NCBI RefSeq assembly: GCF_029201545.1
Contig: NZ_CP104007.1
Location: 1,894,501 to 1,958,500, forward strand
Direction: 5' to 3'
Source of the DNA: Devosia sp. FJ2-5-3
GTDB taxonomy: Bacteria > Pseudomonadota > Alphaproteobacteria > Rhizobiales > Devosiaceae
DNA length: 64,000 bases
Part shown: piece by piece, positions 18,122-26,309 of the stretch
Numbering within the stretch: position 1 is the first letter of the stretch
Layout of the letters: every line of letters starts with the position of its first letter
Notes under the pieces: model-generated
Told to the model about the DNA's origin: nothing
The model's database searches: none
What the model saw: the letters and a program-made list of their open reading frames with translations, nothing else
Position numbers and translations under genes: made by a program

Positions 18122-18994
18122 CTACTCCTGACCCAAATCGCCGGGGAAACCGTCATCGTTTTGCTGACCAACGTGCTCATGCAGTTCGGCGGCCTTGTCG
18201 GCCTTCTCGTCTTCAAGAGTCTTGCGCCAGTCAGCCGGGAAGCTCGCCATGGCCTTCACTGTGGCCGGATGCGCCCAGAGCTCGTTGAATGCCGCGATAT
18301 CGGCGCAGGTTCGGTTCGCCTGGGAGATGCGCGACCACAGCTCACGGCTATCAGCCTTGGACTTTTCTGCCAGCGGCTGCTCCTGCGCCGATGGGGCGCT
18401 TTCCCCGTTCGACGCCTGAGCCATCTCATCGGAGGTGTAGAGGCCGGAGAGCTCCTGCGGGAATGCCTTGCGCAGGGCTAGCGCTTCGCCGCACTTGGCG
18501 ATCATGACATCGCCCATCGTGCCCCACATGCGTGTCAGGCTGCCGTCCTTGGTGCGGCCGGCATAGGCATCGAACCGGGCAACGCCCCAGCACGGCTCGT
18601 TGAAATCCGAGCGGAGAACACCGACGCGGGCGGCGACGGGCGGTTCGGGGGAAAGCCAGACGTCTTTCCAGACGCCATCGGCCCCACACCAGAATGGCCC
18701 GACCTGGCCGGCGTACTTTCCGCTGCGCTCTGCGATGAGGCGGAAGCCATCGATGCTCGTCTGCACCGCCATGACTTCACGGCGCTGCTGGCTGTCCCAG
18801 CGCTTCACCGCATAGATTTGGCGGGCGAACGGGTCGAGGCCCGTACGCTTGCACTGGTGCAGAAATAGCTGCAGTTCGTCGTCGGTCGATCCCTTGGCGA
18901 TGGTGCGCTTGATCAGGTCAACCTGGTCATCGTTGAAGACGGTGGTCGGCGCCGATACGGCGCGGTGCTCGTCGATCTTGGCGACAGCGTTCAT
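18122..18994 (-). CDS. bet: Bet-family single-strand annealing recombinase
   Basis: This 290-residue protein belongs to the lambda Bet/RecT-like group. Conserved parts are [53 protein letters not shown] and [31 protein letters not shown]. It anneals complementary strands during phage recombination. The C-terminal third (from about residue 195) is low-complexity and charged. Genes for SSB and NinB follow. No lambda-Exo or YqaJ-like nuclease is recognisable beside it. Confidence 0.9.
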   Translation of the reverse strand: MNAVAKIDEHRAVSAPTTVFNDDQVDLIKRTIAKGSTDDELQLFLHQCKRTGLDPFARQIYAVKRWDSQQRREVMAVQTSIDGFRLIAERSGKYAGQVGPFWCGADGVWKDVWLSPEPPVAARVGVLRSDFNEPCWGVARFDAYAGRTKDGSLTRMWGTMGDVMIAKCGEALALRKAFPQELSGLYTSDEMAQASNGESAPSAQEQPLAEKSKADSRELWSRISQANRTCADIAAFNELWAHPATVKAMASFPADWRKTLEDEKADKAAELHEHVGQQNDDGFPGDLGQE

Positions 18995-18996
18995 GG

Positions 18997-19722
18997 CTAG
19001 AATGCCTTCTGTTCGGCGTGGACAGTGAAGCCGGGGATCTCGCGCTTGCCGGCGCGGACGTCCTTGGCCGCGAGTTCGTTGACGAGAGCGATGAAGTCAT
19101 CGCGGCGCGTCGCCCAGTAGTGAGCGATTGCGGCCTTAGGGTCGGTCAGTTCGGGCCGGTAGCTGGTGCGCAGGCCTAACCCGCTCGTGGCTGCCTTCTC
19201 CGTCTGCTTGGCCACGCGCTCTGCCTGCTTGGCGGCTGCGGCCTGCTGATCGGCTTGCTCAGCGTCAGTGATCGAGCCGGACGCTGCCGCGGCGCGGGTT
19301 GCGGCGACTTCGGCCTGTCGCTCGGCTTCCGCCGCTTCGGCGGCTTTGCGGGCTTCCTCCGCCTTGCGGTTGGCTTCAGCGATATTCCACGGCGTCAGTG
19401 CCTTCTTCGCGCAGTCGACAATGCGCTGAGCAGCGTCAATCAGCGGCTTCCACTGAGCATCGACTGCCTTGCCGGCATCGAGATGCGGCTTCTTCTCCGC
19501 GGTACGGGCGTCGTCGGCGGCTTTCTGAGCCTTGCGAGCCATATCGAGCAGCATGTTCAGCCCTTCGGCTTCCTCAGCGCTCTCTACGGCCTGCCCATCC
19601 AGCCATGCTTCTGCCTCGGCGCGTAGGTCGTCGATATTGACCTTGTGAGCTTCGAGCGCCGGGGGATTGTTGGCGCCCATGGCGATGCGATCGTTTTCGG
19701 TTACGGACAGAGCGGCACTCAT
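18997..19722 (-). CDS. coiled-coil phage protein of unknown function
   Basis: This 241-residue protein has a long Ala/Glu/Lys-rich helix, about residues 55-180 ([40 protein letters not shown]), and a globular C-terminus ([37 protein letters not shown]). It lies immediately upstream of bet, with two bases between them. Similar proteins accompany bet or erf genes in other phages, so a role in recombination is possible. I cannot name a family. Confidence 0.7.
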   Translation of the reverse strand: MSAALSVTENDRIAMGANNPPALEAHKVNIDDLRAEAEAWLDGQAVESAEEAEGLNMLLDMARKAQKAADDARTAEKKPHLDAGKAVDAQWKPLIDAAQRIVDCAKKALTPWNIAEANRKAEEARKAAEAAEAERQAEVAATRAAAASGSITDAEQADQQAAAAKQAERVAKQTEKAATSGLGLRTSYRPELTDPKAAIAHYWATRRDDFIALVNELAAKDVRAGKREIPGFTVHAEQKAF

Positions 19723-20135
19723 TCGGCGGCAACCTTCATGTCATGGCCCTCGACGGCGCACATGGCGTCGTTATCGTCGACAGGGGCAGGGATGGGAGCA
19801 GTGGCGGCGTCTTCGAGCGTGAAGCCCAGACCCGACGCGAAAGCGATAAGGGCGGTCAGCAGCGCCATTTCTGCGCCAACATGGGAGAAGGTCGCTGCGC
19901 GGCTTTCATCGGCCTGTACGGCCGCCCAGCGCAGGTCATGCATTTTGCCTTGCATCATGCTCCAGGCAGGATCGGCATAGACTGTGACCATCTTGCCGAT
20001 ATCGGTGGCCATGGCCTTAAAGCCATCGATCATCTGCTGGCGCAGAGCATCCTGATCTGCGGGCCGGGCAAGCCGAATGGCGATGGTGTCGAGCTTCTCG
20101 GTGTGGCGAACGATCAGTGCCGTATCGAGGGGCAT
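19719..20135 (-). CDS. phage protein of unknown function
   Basis: This 138-residue, mostly helical protein begins MPLDTALIVRHTEKLDTIAI after GAGGAGGGCTTCCTG. Its start shares a base with the stop of the first gene of the operon, and its end overlaps the coiled-coil gene. A hydrophobic stretch lies near residues 95-115 (VGAEMALLTALIAFASGLGF), but with acidic residues on both sides. No family recognised. Confidence 0.6.
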   Translation of the reverse strand: MPLDTALIVRHTEKLDTIAIRLARPADQDALRQQMIDGFKAMATDIGKMVTVYADPAWSMMQGKMHDLRWAAVQADESRAATFSHVGAEMALLTALIAFASGLGFTLEDAATAPIPAPVDDNDAMCAVEGHDMKVAAE

Positions 20136-20455
20136 CAGGAAGCCCTCCTCAGCGGATCGCGGCAAACATGGGCGGTGACGTCGTTCAGGTTGGGGACCCA
20201 CTGGTCACCCGTTTGGCAGTGAAGCCAGACGCCTGCCTCAAAATGGTAGGCGTCCATATCTGCGCCCTTCCAAGCCGTAACGGGTGGGCGGGGCTGCTTT
20301 GGGCCTTGAGTGCAGAAGGCCGCGATATCTGCGTCGGTGATTGGTGGGAGATCAGGCAATCGTGCCTTGATCGAGAGCGGCATCTCGACATCGCCGAAGA
20401 TGACCGTACGAGGATTGCCCTCGTAGTCTTTCCAGGTCGTCACGCTGACCTCCAT
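20135..20455 (-). CDS. first gene of the leftward early operon, unknown function
   Basis: This 106-residue protein begins MEVSVTTWKDYEGNPRTVIF. It is the promoter-proximal gene of the leftward operon that ends with the integrase. The two repressor operators and a TTGACT hexamer lie 60-110 bases upstream. Its product is not recognised. In lambda this position is held by regulatory genes, but the sequence gives no support for an N-like protein. Confidence 0.6.
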   Translation of the reverse strand: MEVSVTTWKDYEGNPRTVIFGDVEMPLSIKARLPDLPPITDADIAAFCTQGPKQPRPPVTAWKGADMDAYHFEAGVWLHCQTGDQWVPNLNDVTAHVCRDPLRRAS

Positions 20456-20511
20456 CTGGTGGGCCCGGAAGATCTGCGAGTTTCGCGTCTTCGTTCCGGT
20501 CGATGGAGTAA

Positions 20512-20561
20512 CCTTAGTAGGGAAGTATCCCGAAAGTCAACATGAAAACGGGAAGTATCCC
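20512..20561 (-). promoter_or_regulatory. leftward early promoter with two repressor operators
   Basis: Two copies of GGGAAGTATCCC occur at 20520-20531 and 20550-20561, centred 30 bases apart. On the minus strand TTGACT (20535-20540) lies between them, and the first operator falls in the promoter spacer. The -10 is weak (CTAAGG at 17 bases or TACTAA at 15). Repressor bound here would shut off the integrase-to-bet operon. Confidence 0.75.
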
Positions 20562-20796
20562 TAATTTGGCTTGACGAGCACCTTTCACGCGCGTACACAC
20601 GCGGTTATGGAGTAAGATGTCGTGGTCGGGGCGATGGCAGTGACAAGCACTGAACTATCGGTTCTATCTACGGGAACATGAGGGAGCCGCGCCTAGCGGC
20701 GCTCCCTCGATCTCAAGGTTCTATAACCCTGAACTCTCCGCTTCCTGAGATATCTGTGCAGGGCAGTACGCGCGAGGCAGTTCCCTGCTTCAATGC
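20562..20796. other. non-coding stretch between leftward promoter and immunity genes
   Basis: No gene is apparent. Apart from the hairpin at 20681-20707 there is nothing I can assign. Confidence 0.4.
20681..20707. terminator. hairpin downstream of the immunity genes
   Basis: AGGGAGC and GCTCCCT form a stem with further GC pairs inside. It lies about 90 bases after the end of the repressor operon, on the minus strand. There is no clear T-run. It is probably a bidirectional transcription barrier. Confidence 0.45.
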
Positions 20797-21048
20797 CTAT
20801 TCAAGATCAGGCAAATCGCCTTCTTGAAACAGCACGACAGGCTCGCCGAACTCACCATTTTGCAGGTCAGCAGAGCGCCACCAGGCGATGGCGCCGGCGT
20901 ATTTCCCCGAGCCCCACAGAAGGCGTGCTTGCTGCTTTGCAGCGGATTCGGATTGTGCCTCTCGGGCCTCGAATGCCGGCTGCAGCTCGCCCTCTTCATC
21001 TCGGACGAACGCGACATAGACGATGAGTTTTGTAGGCGTGTCGCTCAA
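20797..21048 (-). CDS. small phage protein following the repressor
   Basis: This 83-residue protein starts at TTG (21048), after GGAGATCAAGC. The TTGA overlaps the repressor stop codon, so it is translationally coupled. It reads MSDTPTKLIVYVAFVRDEEG, then QSESAAKQQARLLWGSGKYA and an acidic end. Expression with the repressor in the lysogen is expected, so a superinfection role is possible. No family recognised. Confidence 0.65.
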   Translation of the reverse strand: MSDTPTKLIVYVAFVRDEEGELQPAFEAREAQSESAAKQQARLLWGSGKYAGAIAWWRSADLQNGEFGEPVVLFQEGDLPDLE

Positions 21049-21728
21049 AGCTTGATCTCCGAAGCGTCCACCCGCAGTCGCTTCGCGCGCCAAGGCGGCA
21101 CCAGGCTATCCACATGCGCTGCCCAGATTACGCGCCGATCCTTGAGCATAGGGCCGTTGATGCTTTCGAGATCGAACAGGCCGGGCTTGGAGCCCCTCAG
21201 TAACCGCTTCAAGAGTACTTCACCGTCATCAGTGCCCACGACCACAATTGTCCCGAGCATGTCGTCGGTCGGGGCCATGTGTACCTCGGTGTAGAAAATC
21301 AGGCAGCCATCAGCGATGAAGCCCTGCGAATAGCCCTCGATTTCGATAGCCACGGAATCTTCCGTCGCTCCCTCCGGTATTTCCACTTCTCCGATCCCCC
21401 CATCGGCATCTACAAATTCAATTCGCCCCTCAGTCGATGCGCCGGCCCGGCCCACGATCTTCGTGGTCGGCCTGCGACGCTGCGCATTCGGGGAGGGGTC
21501 GTCGGTGCGGCCGAGCAGATAATCCGCAGTGGTCGCTAGACCTTTGGCGAGCAGCAGTAGGTTGTCGCCGATGGGGGTCGTCTGGCGGCGCATGATGTCG
21601 CGAATGAAGCTGTCACTCTTGCCAAGCTCAACGGACAAGGGTGCGGCCTTTTTCCCGACCGCTTCCAGGCGTTCCTCAACTCGTTGCTGAAACAGGCTTT
21701 TTTGTTGGTCTTCCATGGCGTGGATCAT
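21045..21728 (-). CDS. CI/LexA-like prophage repressor
   Basis: This 227-residue repressor has an N-terminal helix-turn-helix (about residues 28-65, PLSVELGKSDSFIRDIMRRQ) and a C-terminal S24 peptidase domain. The dyad is Ser134 (EIEGYSQGF) and Lys174 (EVLLKRLL). An Ala95-Gly96 bond lies 38 residues before the serine, close to the lambda CI spacing. RecA-stimulated self-cleavage is therefore likely. An alternative ATG lies at 21716, and neither start has a clear ribosome-binding site. It faces the Cro-like gene across three operators. Confidence 0.88.
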   Translation of the reverse strand: MIHAMEDQQKSLFQQRVEERLEAVGKKAAPLSVELGKSDSFIRDIMRRQTTPIGDNLLLLAKGLATTADYLLGRTDDPSPNAQRRRPTTKIVGRAGASTEGRIEFVDADGGIGEVEIPEGATEDSVAIEIEGYSQGFIADGCLIFYTEVHMAPTDDMLGTIVVVGTDDGEVLLKRLLRGSKPGLFDLESINGPMLKDRRVIWAAHVDSLVPPWRAKRLRVDASEIKL

Positions 21729-21735
21729 CCCTATC

Positions 21736-21788
21736 GGGAAACTTCTCGTCTATCGGGAAGTATCCCTTGACAAATAGGGAAACTTCCC
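21736..21788. promoter_or_regulatory. right operator cluster of the prophage repressor
   Basis: Three sites of form GGGAwryWTCCC occur at 21736-21747 (GGGAAACTTCTC), 21755-21766 (GGGAAGTATCCC) and 21777-21788 (GGGAAACTTCCC), with centres 19 and 22 bases apart. They lie between the divergent repressor and Cro-like genes. The layout resembles lambda OR1-3. Confidence 0.82.
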
Positions 21789-21795
21789 GAATATT
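21767..21795 (+). promoter_or_regulatory. rightward early promoter (PR-like)
   Basis: TTGACA at 21767-21772 and AATATT at 21790-21795 are separated by 17 bases, and an operator fills the spacer. Transcription would start at about 21802, which is the A of the Cro-like ATG, so the mRNA may be leaderless. Confidence 0.75.
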
Positions 21796-21801
21796 GGACT
21801 T

Positions 21802-22074
21802 ATGAGCGACCCAATCGACATCACCGAAACCGAAATCCGAGCACACGTTCTGGAGCGCGCTAAGCGCTTCGCAGCCGCGACTGGACGAAGCTTGTCCTCC
21901 ATATCCGAGGAAGCCGTTCGGGACAGCAAGTTTCTGGCGAATGTTGAGCGGGGTTCGAATTTTACAGTGCGAACTTACCAGCGGGTCTTGGACTGGCTTG
22001 TGGAGCACGAAAAGTCGCTCCCGCCACCAGAACCACCAGGTCAGCCAGAGGCCGTTATGGCCGTGGCGAGCTAA
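21802..22074 (+). CDS. Cro-like helix-turn-helix protein
   Basis: This 90-residue protein is the first gene of the rightward early operon. The middle (GRSLSSISEEAVRDSKFLAN, then VERGSNFTVRTYQRVLDWLV) has the shape of an XRE-type helix-turn-helix. The tail is Pro-rich. No Shine-Dalgarno is present, consistent with a leaderless start. Position opposite the repressor suggests a Cro-like antirepressor role, inferred from context. Confidence 0.75.
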   Translation: MSDPIDITETEIRAHVLERAKRFAAATGRSLSSISEEAVRDSKFLANVERGSNFTVRTYQRVLDWLVEHEKSLPPPEPPGQPEAVMAVAS

Positions 22075-22154
22075 CTACCACTGAATTCAACATCACCGCT
22101 TCTCCCTGCGCCTTGAGCGCCGACGGTGAAGCTATGCCCGGAGACTGATCCCAA

Positions 22155-22490
22155 ATGTGGGAAACTTTGGCTCAAAAACGAACCGAACGGCCCCGGCTGG
22201 AAATGCAGCCGATGATCCGCCGCATTGCCTTCGCGTCAGTGCCCCATCTTCCTCGTGGCCTGCAGTTCGCCTGGCTGGCTGAGCGCATCACCCGCGAGAC
22301 TGGTGAGCCGGTTTCTGCCGGCACGGTCAAACGCTGGTGGAACGCTGACGAGTACGACAACGGCAGCGTCGACAGCCGCCACATGGATTGGGCGCGGGCA
22401 CGCGACCGCAGCATGGCTGCCAACGACAACCGCGCAGGGGGCTGGTCCCCATGTAGCGCCGATGCCGTGATCTGGCAGGTGGCGGCATGA
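22155..22490 (+). CDS. small early phage protein
   Basis: This ORF of 111 residues contains GLQFAWLAERITRETGEPVS-AGTVKRWWN, which may form a helix-turn-helix. A later in-frame ATG at 22203 (MQPMIRRIAF) is a possible start; neither has a strong ribosome-binding site. A 19-codon ORF overlaps its end (22487-22546) and carries the next ribosome-binding site. Function unknown; perhaps a regulator. Confidence 0.55.
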   Translation: MWETLAQKRTERPRLEMQPMIRRIAFASVPHLPRGLQFAWLAERITRETGEPVSAGTVKRWWNADEYDNGSVDSRHMDWARARDRSMAANDNRAGGWSPCSADAVIWQVAA

Positions 22491-22550
22491 GCGACATCCC
22501 CGCCGCCATCCGCACTCTCCGCCCATCCACAACCACAGGAGCCTAGATCT

Positions 22551-22814
22551 ATGCGGCCAGTATCGCAGACCGGATTGCATCGCATTCCGCATAACCCACA
22601 CCAGCGGGTCGCCGGTGAAGGCGGCGCAAAGCGCTCCGGCACAAAGCTCGAGGCCTATAACGACAGCCTTGAGGGCCGCTCCCTCCACCCCACTAAGGGC
22701 TACCGGAACGTATCGATCCGGCGCAGCCGCGCCGCCCTCCTCATGGCGGACATCAAGATGGGCACCCGCATCGGCCTTCGCGGCATGGGCCGATTTGTCC
22801 GGGAGGGGTTCTGA
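22551..22814 (+). CDS. small basic phage protein
   Basis: This 87-residue basic protein begins MRPVSQTGLHRIPHNPHQRV after AGGAG. Its C-terminus (RRSRAALLMADIKMGTRIGL, then RGMGRFVREGF) is rich in Arg and Gly, consistent with nucleic-acid contact. No family recognised. It is followed after one base by the next gene of the operon. Confidence 0.6.
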   Translation: MRPVSQTGLHRIPHNPHQRVAGEGGAKRSGTKLEAYNDSLEGRSLHPTKGYRNVSIRRSRAALLMADIKMGTRIGLRGMGRFVREGF

Positions 22815-22815
22815 C

Positions 22816-23265
22816 ATGGACCAGCGACCACCATCCACCGAACGCGCAACACCCGTCGATGACGCGACCGTTCTCGACATGACCCGCGTGCTTGGCAATG
22901 CGCCACCAGCCGAACGAGAGCCGGCCAGCGCCGTTCCTGCCCCATCGGCACCGCTCACCCGCACCGAGCGCTTCTTGGCCTCCACGCGGGCACAGAAGGA
23001 CGAGGCCGAGGCGACACTTCTCGGCATCGAAGCCAAGATCATCACGGTGCAGGAAACGTCCGAAGCCGCCAAGCGCCAGCACCGCCTGGAATACGAGCAG
23101 GCCATCGCCGATGCCAAGGCCACCATGCAGCGCGCTCTCGACCGTCTTGGCGACGACAAGGATGAAGCCATGGTCCAGCTCGAGGCTGACAAGGCCGACT
23201 ATCTCGGCATTGTCTACGGGCTCACCGCCGCCATCGAGGCCATTGCCAAGGGCGGTGCGAAATGA
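22816..23265 (+). CDS. coiled-coil phage protein
   Basis: This 149-residue protein has a Pro/Ala-rich N-terminal third and a long helix (about residues 55-130, including KIITVQETSEAAKRQHRLEY). The ATG at 22816 follows GGGAGGGGTTCTGAC; a longer upstream frame overlaps the previous gene and is not used. Unknown function. It overlaps the next gene by four bases. Confidence 0.6.
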   Translation: MDQRPPSTERATPVDDATVLDMTRVLGNAPPAEREPASAVPAPSAPLTRTERFLASTRAQKDEAEATLLGIEAKIITVQETSEAAKRQHRLEYEQAIADAKATMQRALDRLGDDKDEAMVQLEADKADYLGIVYGLTAAIEAIAKGGAK

Positions 23266-23462
23266 CCCAGCCCAAGAACACCGCTGACTTCAAGCGCCAT
23301 CCTATCGAACTCGCCCATGACCTCCCGGACAATGTTTGGGACGACGACGCTCCAACCGGCGGTGTGCTGGTCTGGCTGTTCGGCACTCTAGCTGTGCTGG
23401 CCGTTGGCATCTTCATTGCCCTGACCGTTGCAGTCTTCTCGGCGCGGGGGTGGTTGGCATGA
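23262..23462 (+). CDS. small single-pass membrane protein
   Basis: This 66-residue protein has an acidic N-terminus and one hydrophobic helix (VLVWLFGTLAVLAVGIFIAL, about residues 36-55). ATGA overlaps at both ends tie it to its neighbours. Its role is unknown; single-pass early proteins in phages sometimes act in superinfection exclusion, but nothing here proves that. Confidence 0.6.
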   Translation: MTQPKNTADFKRHPIELAHDLPDNVWDDDAPTGGVLVWLFGTLAVLAVGIFIALTVAVFSARGWLA

Positions 23463-23911
23463 GCAAGAAACCACAATCCAACAGCTACGAAGACAGCGAT
23501 TTCGAGCTCGTCATCTCCGAAATCGAAGAGATGGACGAAGAGATCGAAACCATCTCTGCCACTGCCCGCGGCAAGATCAGCGGCGTCAAAACCCGCCAGA
23601 AGAACCGCATCACTATCGCGAAGCAGGAACTCGGCATTCCTACAGATATCCTCAAGGCCGTATTGAAGCAGCGCAAGCTCGAGCGCCAACTGGCGAAGAT
23701 CAGCGCGAGCGTGCCTGACGATATGGTCGAGCTCTATGCCGATGCCGCCGGCCAGTTTTCGTTCCTGAAACCGGACGAGGATCACCCGCAGGACAATGTC
23801 GCCCAGATCGCAGCGCGTAAGCGCCAGGCCGAGATCGACGAAGTCACCGAGCAAGAGCAGGCCGAAGGCGCGGAAGCGCTGGACGAGCTTGCTGGCGGGC
23901 AGGTGCACTAG
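23459..23911 (+). CDS. helical, charged phage protein
   Basis: This 150-residue, very charged, mostly helical protein begins MSKKPQSNSYEDSDFELVIS. The stretch IEEMDEEIETISATARGKIS, then LKAVLKQRKLERQLAKISAS, vaguely recalls GapR/DUF2312 proteins (acidic helix, then LRKxxRxRK). The similarity is too weak to name it. It sits just before a RuvC-like nuclease gene. Confidence 0.6.
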   Translation: MSKKPQSNSYEDSDFELVISEIEEMDEEIETISATARGKISGVKTRQKNRITIAKQELGIPTDILKAVLKQRKLERQLAKISASVPDDMVELYADAAGQFSFLKPDEDHPQDNVAQIAARKRQAEIDEVTEQEQAEGAEALDELAGGQVH

Positions 23912-23913
23912 CC

Positions 23914-24450
23914 ATGTCACTAATCCTCGCTCTCGACCTCAGCAAGTCCAGCACCGGTTTTGCGTATGGACGTCCAGACGACGCGCCGCGCTCTGGCTCG
24001 GTGCGGTTCGGCACGCCGCATCACACAGAAGCTGATGTCGGGGCGAAGGCCCTTGTGTGGCTCACTAAGGAGATGCCGGTCATCGTGGGCGGCATCCCCG
24101 ATGTGGTCGCCATAGAGGCGGCTTGGGAAGGCAATGGCGGCAATTCTGCGCACACCTCAGCGCTGCTGCTCGGCCTCCAGTTCATGGTGCAGGGCGTTGC
24201 GCTGCTCAAGACGGGCCGCCAGCCGCGTCTGATCAAGGTTGCCTCTGCCCGCAAGATCTTCACTGGGAAGGGCATGTACGGAAAAGGCGAGGCAAAGCCT
24301 GCTGTCCAGGCCCGTTGCCTCGAACTCGGATGGCTCGGCCACGACACCATGCAGCCTGACCGCGCGGACGCTTTGTGCATCTGGGCGGCGGTCGCCTCCG
24401 AGCAAAACCCCGATCTCAAACATCCATCATCCCGTAAGGGGAGGGCATAG
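23914..24450 (+). CDS. RuvC-like Holliday junction endonuclease
   Basis: This 178-residue protein has the RuvC fold pattern. The first acid is in LALDLSKSSTGFAYG (residue 7 region), the second in VVAIEAAWEGNGG, and the last pair in PDRADALCIWAA. Phage members resolve branched DNA before packaging. The spacing of the acidic motifs is consistent with an active enzyme. It ends three bases before the cytosine methyltransferase. Confidence 0.8.
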   Translation: MSLILALDLSKSSTGFAYGRPDDAPRSGSVRFGTPHHTEADVGAKALVWLTKEMPVIVGGIPDVVAIEAAWEGNGGNSAHTSALLLGLQFMVQGVALLKTGRQPRLIKVASARKIFTGKGMYGKGEAKPAVQARCLELGWLGHDTMQPDRADALCIWAAVASEQNPDLKHPSSRKGRA

Positions 24451-24452
24451 CC

Positions 24453-26309
24453 TTGAACGCTCAACTCCCGCCGTCCTTTTGGCAGTTTGAACAAGCATCG
24501 CCTGACAGCGACGAACTGATCATCGACAGCTTTGCTGGCGGCGGCGGAGCGTCCACAGGCATCGAGATGGCTCTCGGCCGCTCGCCCGACTACGCCATCA
24601 ACCATGATCCCGAGGCCCTGGCACTTCACCGCGCCAATCATCCCGACACGGTCCACCTGTCCAAGAACATCTACAAGGTCGACCCGATGGACGTGGTTGG
24701 CCGGCGCAAGGTTGGGCTTCTCTGGGCATCTCCGGACTGCAAGCACTTCTCCAAGGCCAAGGGCGGCAAGCCGGTAAAGCGCGAGATCCGCGATCTGGCT
24801 TGGACGGTTGTGCTGTGGGCAGAACGCGTCCGTCCCCGCGTCATCATCCTGGAGAACGTCGAGGAGTTCCAGACCTGGGGGCCGCTGATTGAAACCGAGA
24901 AGGGCATATTCCCGTGCCCAGACCGCAAAGGCGAGACGTTCAAGGAGTGGATCGGCGCTCTCAAGAAGCACGGCTACAAGGTTGAATGGAAAGAACTTCG
25001 CGCCTGTGACTTCGGTGCACCGACCACCCGCAAGCGGCTGTTCCTGATCGCACGTTGCGACGGCAAGCCTATCGTCTGGCCAGAGCCAACTCATGGTGCA
25101 GGTCGGCTTCCCTATCACACCGCTGCCAGCCATGTGATCGACTGGTCGATCCCGTGCCCGTCTATCTTCGACACCAGCGAAGAGATCATGGCGAAGTTCG
25201 GCGTCCGCGCCATTCGCCCACTGGCCGAGAACACATTGGCCCGCATCGCGAAGGGCGTGAAGCGGTACGTGCTAGACGCGGCGAAGCCCTTCGTCATTAA
25301 GTTCCAGACCGGCGCGGTTGGGTCGGACATTGATCAGCCACTGCCTACGGTCACCGCCAACAGCTTCATTAAGCGCCCAGGTGGCGCGGCACCGCTCGGC
25401 ATCGTCACACCACACCTTATGACGATGCGCAACGCCGGCAAGCCTCACAACGAGGCTGACAAGCCGACCCATACAGTGACTGCCGGCGGAGCGGGTTTGT
25501 CGTTAATGGCGCCTGTTCTCAGCGCTGCGCAGCAAGGCGGTTCCAATCGGGCCGCCGACGAGCCGGTGCATACCATCACGGCGTCGCCCAAGGACCAGAA
25601 CCAGATCCTCGCCGCCACGATGGTGCAGACCGGCTATGGCGAACGCGAAGGCCAAGAGCCGCGCGTCCTCGATGTCGAAGCGCCGTTAGGCACAGTCGTT
25701 GCAGGTGGCGTAAAACATGCTGCCGTTGCGGCATTCCTTGCTCAGCACAACAACGATCGGAAACCATCAGGCGGCGTCTACCCGAAACCAGGCCGACCAG
25801 CGACTGAGCCGCTTTCCACACTGACTGTCACCGGCTCGCAGCAAGCAGTTGTCTCGGCTGGCCTGATGAACATGAAGGGCGAATGCCGCTCGTCCTTGCC
25901 AATCGAAGGGCAGACGCCAACCCAGACTGCAGGCGGTGAGCACATTGCAGAGGTCCGCGCCTTCCTGATGAAATACTATGGCGTCGACCAGGATCCTCGC
26001 TTGGAAGAGCCGCTGTCGACCGTCACCACGAAGGACCGCTTCGGCATCGTGACCGTCGAAGGCGTCGACTACGAGATCGTCGATATCGGCATGCGGATGC
26101 TCACCCCGCGCGAGCTGTTCAAGGCCCAAGGCTTCCCGGCCGACTACGAGATCGAGACAGGCGTATTCGACGGCGGCGAGCGCCGGCCACTGACCCGCAC
26201 CGCCCAGGTCCGCATGTGCGGAAATAGCGTGTGCCCACCCATTGCCGCAGCTCTGGTCAGTGCGAATTGCGCAGACCTTGCGGCTGTTGCTCGGGAGGCT
26301 GCGGAATGA
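24453..26309 (+). CDS. DNA (cytosine-5)-methyltransferase with internal repeats
   Basis: This 618-residue enzyme has all main C5-methyltransferase motifs: I (IDSFAGGGGASTGIEMA), IV (SPDCKHFSKAKGG, catalytic Cys), VI (ILENVEEF), VIII (PTTRKRLFLIAR), IX (LTPRELFKAQGFP) and X (CGNSVCPPIAAAL). Between VIII and IX, in the target-recognition region, lies about 250 residues with a recurring P-x-x-T-(V/I)-T-A unit (PTHTVTAGGAGL, PVHTITASPKD, EPLSTLTVTG, EPLSTVTTKD). The start is TTG after AAGGGGAGGG. It probably protects phage DNA from restriction. No partner restriction enzyme is next to it. Confidence 0.9.
   Translation: MNAQLPPSFWQFEQASPDSDELIIDSFAGGGGASTGIEMALGRSPDYAINHDPEALALHRANHPDTVHLSKNIYKVDPMDVVGRRKVGLLWASPDCKHFSKAKGGKPVKREIRDLAWTVVLWAERVRPRVIILENVEEFQTWGPLIETEKGIFPCPDRKGETFKEWIGALKKHGYKVEWKELRACDFGAPTTRKRLFLIARCDGKPIVWPEPTHGAGRLPYHTAASHVIDWSIPCPSIFDTSEEIMAKFGVRAIRPLAENTLARIAKGVKRYVLDAAKPFVIKFQTGAVGSDIDQPLPTVTANSFIKRPGGAAPLGIVTPHLMTMRNAGKPHNEADKPTHTVTAGGAGLSLMAPVLSAAQQGGSNRAADEPVHTITASPKDQNQILAATMVQTGYGEREGQEPRVLDVEAPLGTVVAGGVKHAAVAAFLAQHNNDRKPSGGVYPKPGRPATEPLSTLTVTGSQQAVVSAGLMNMKGECRSSLPIEGQTPTQTAGGEHIAEVRAFLMKYYGVDQDPRLEEPLSTVTTKDRFGIVTVEGVDYEIVDIGMRMLTPRELFKAQGFPADYEIETGVFDGGERRPLTRTAQVRMCGNSVCPPIAAALVSANCADLAAVAREAAE

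Noticed and set aside
22487..22546. 19-codon ORF after the 22155 gene
   Set aside because: It has a coupled ATGA start, but it is too short to support as a gene; it may only carry the next ribosome-binding site.
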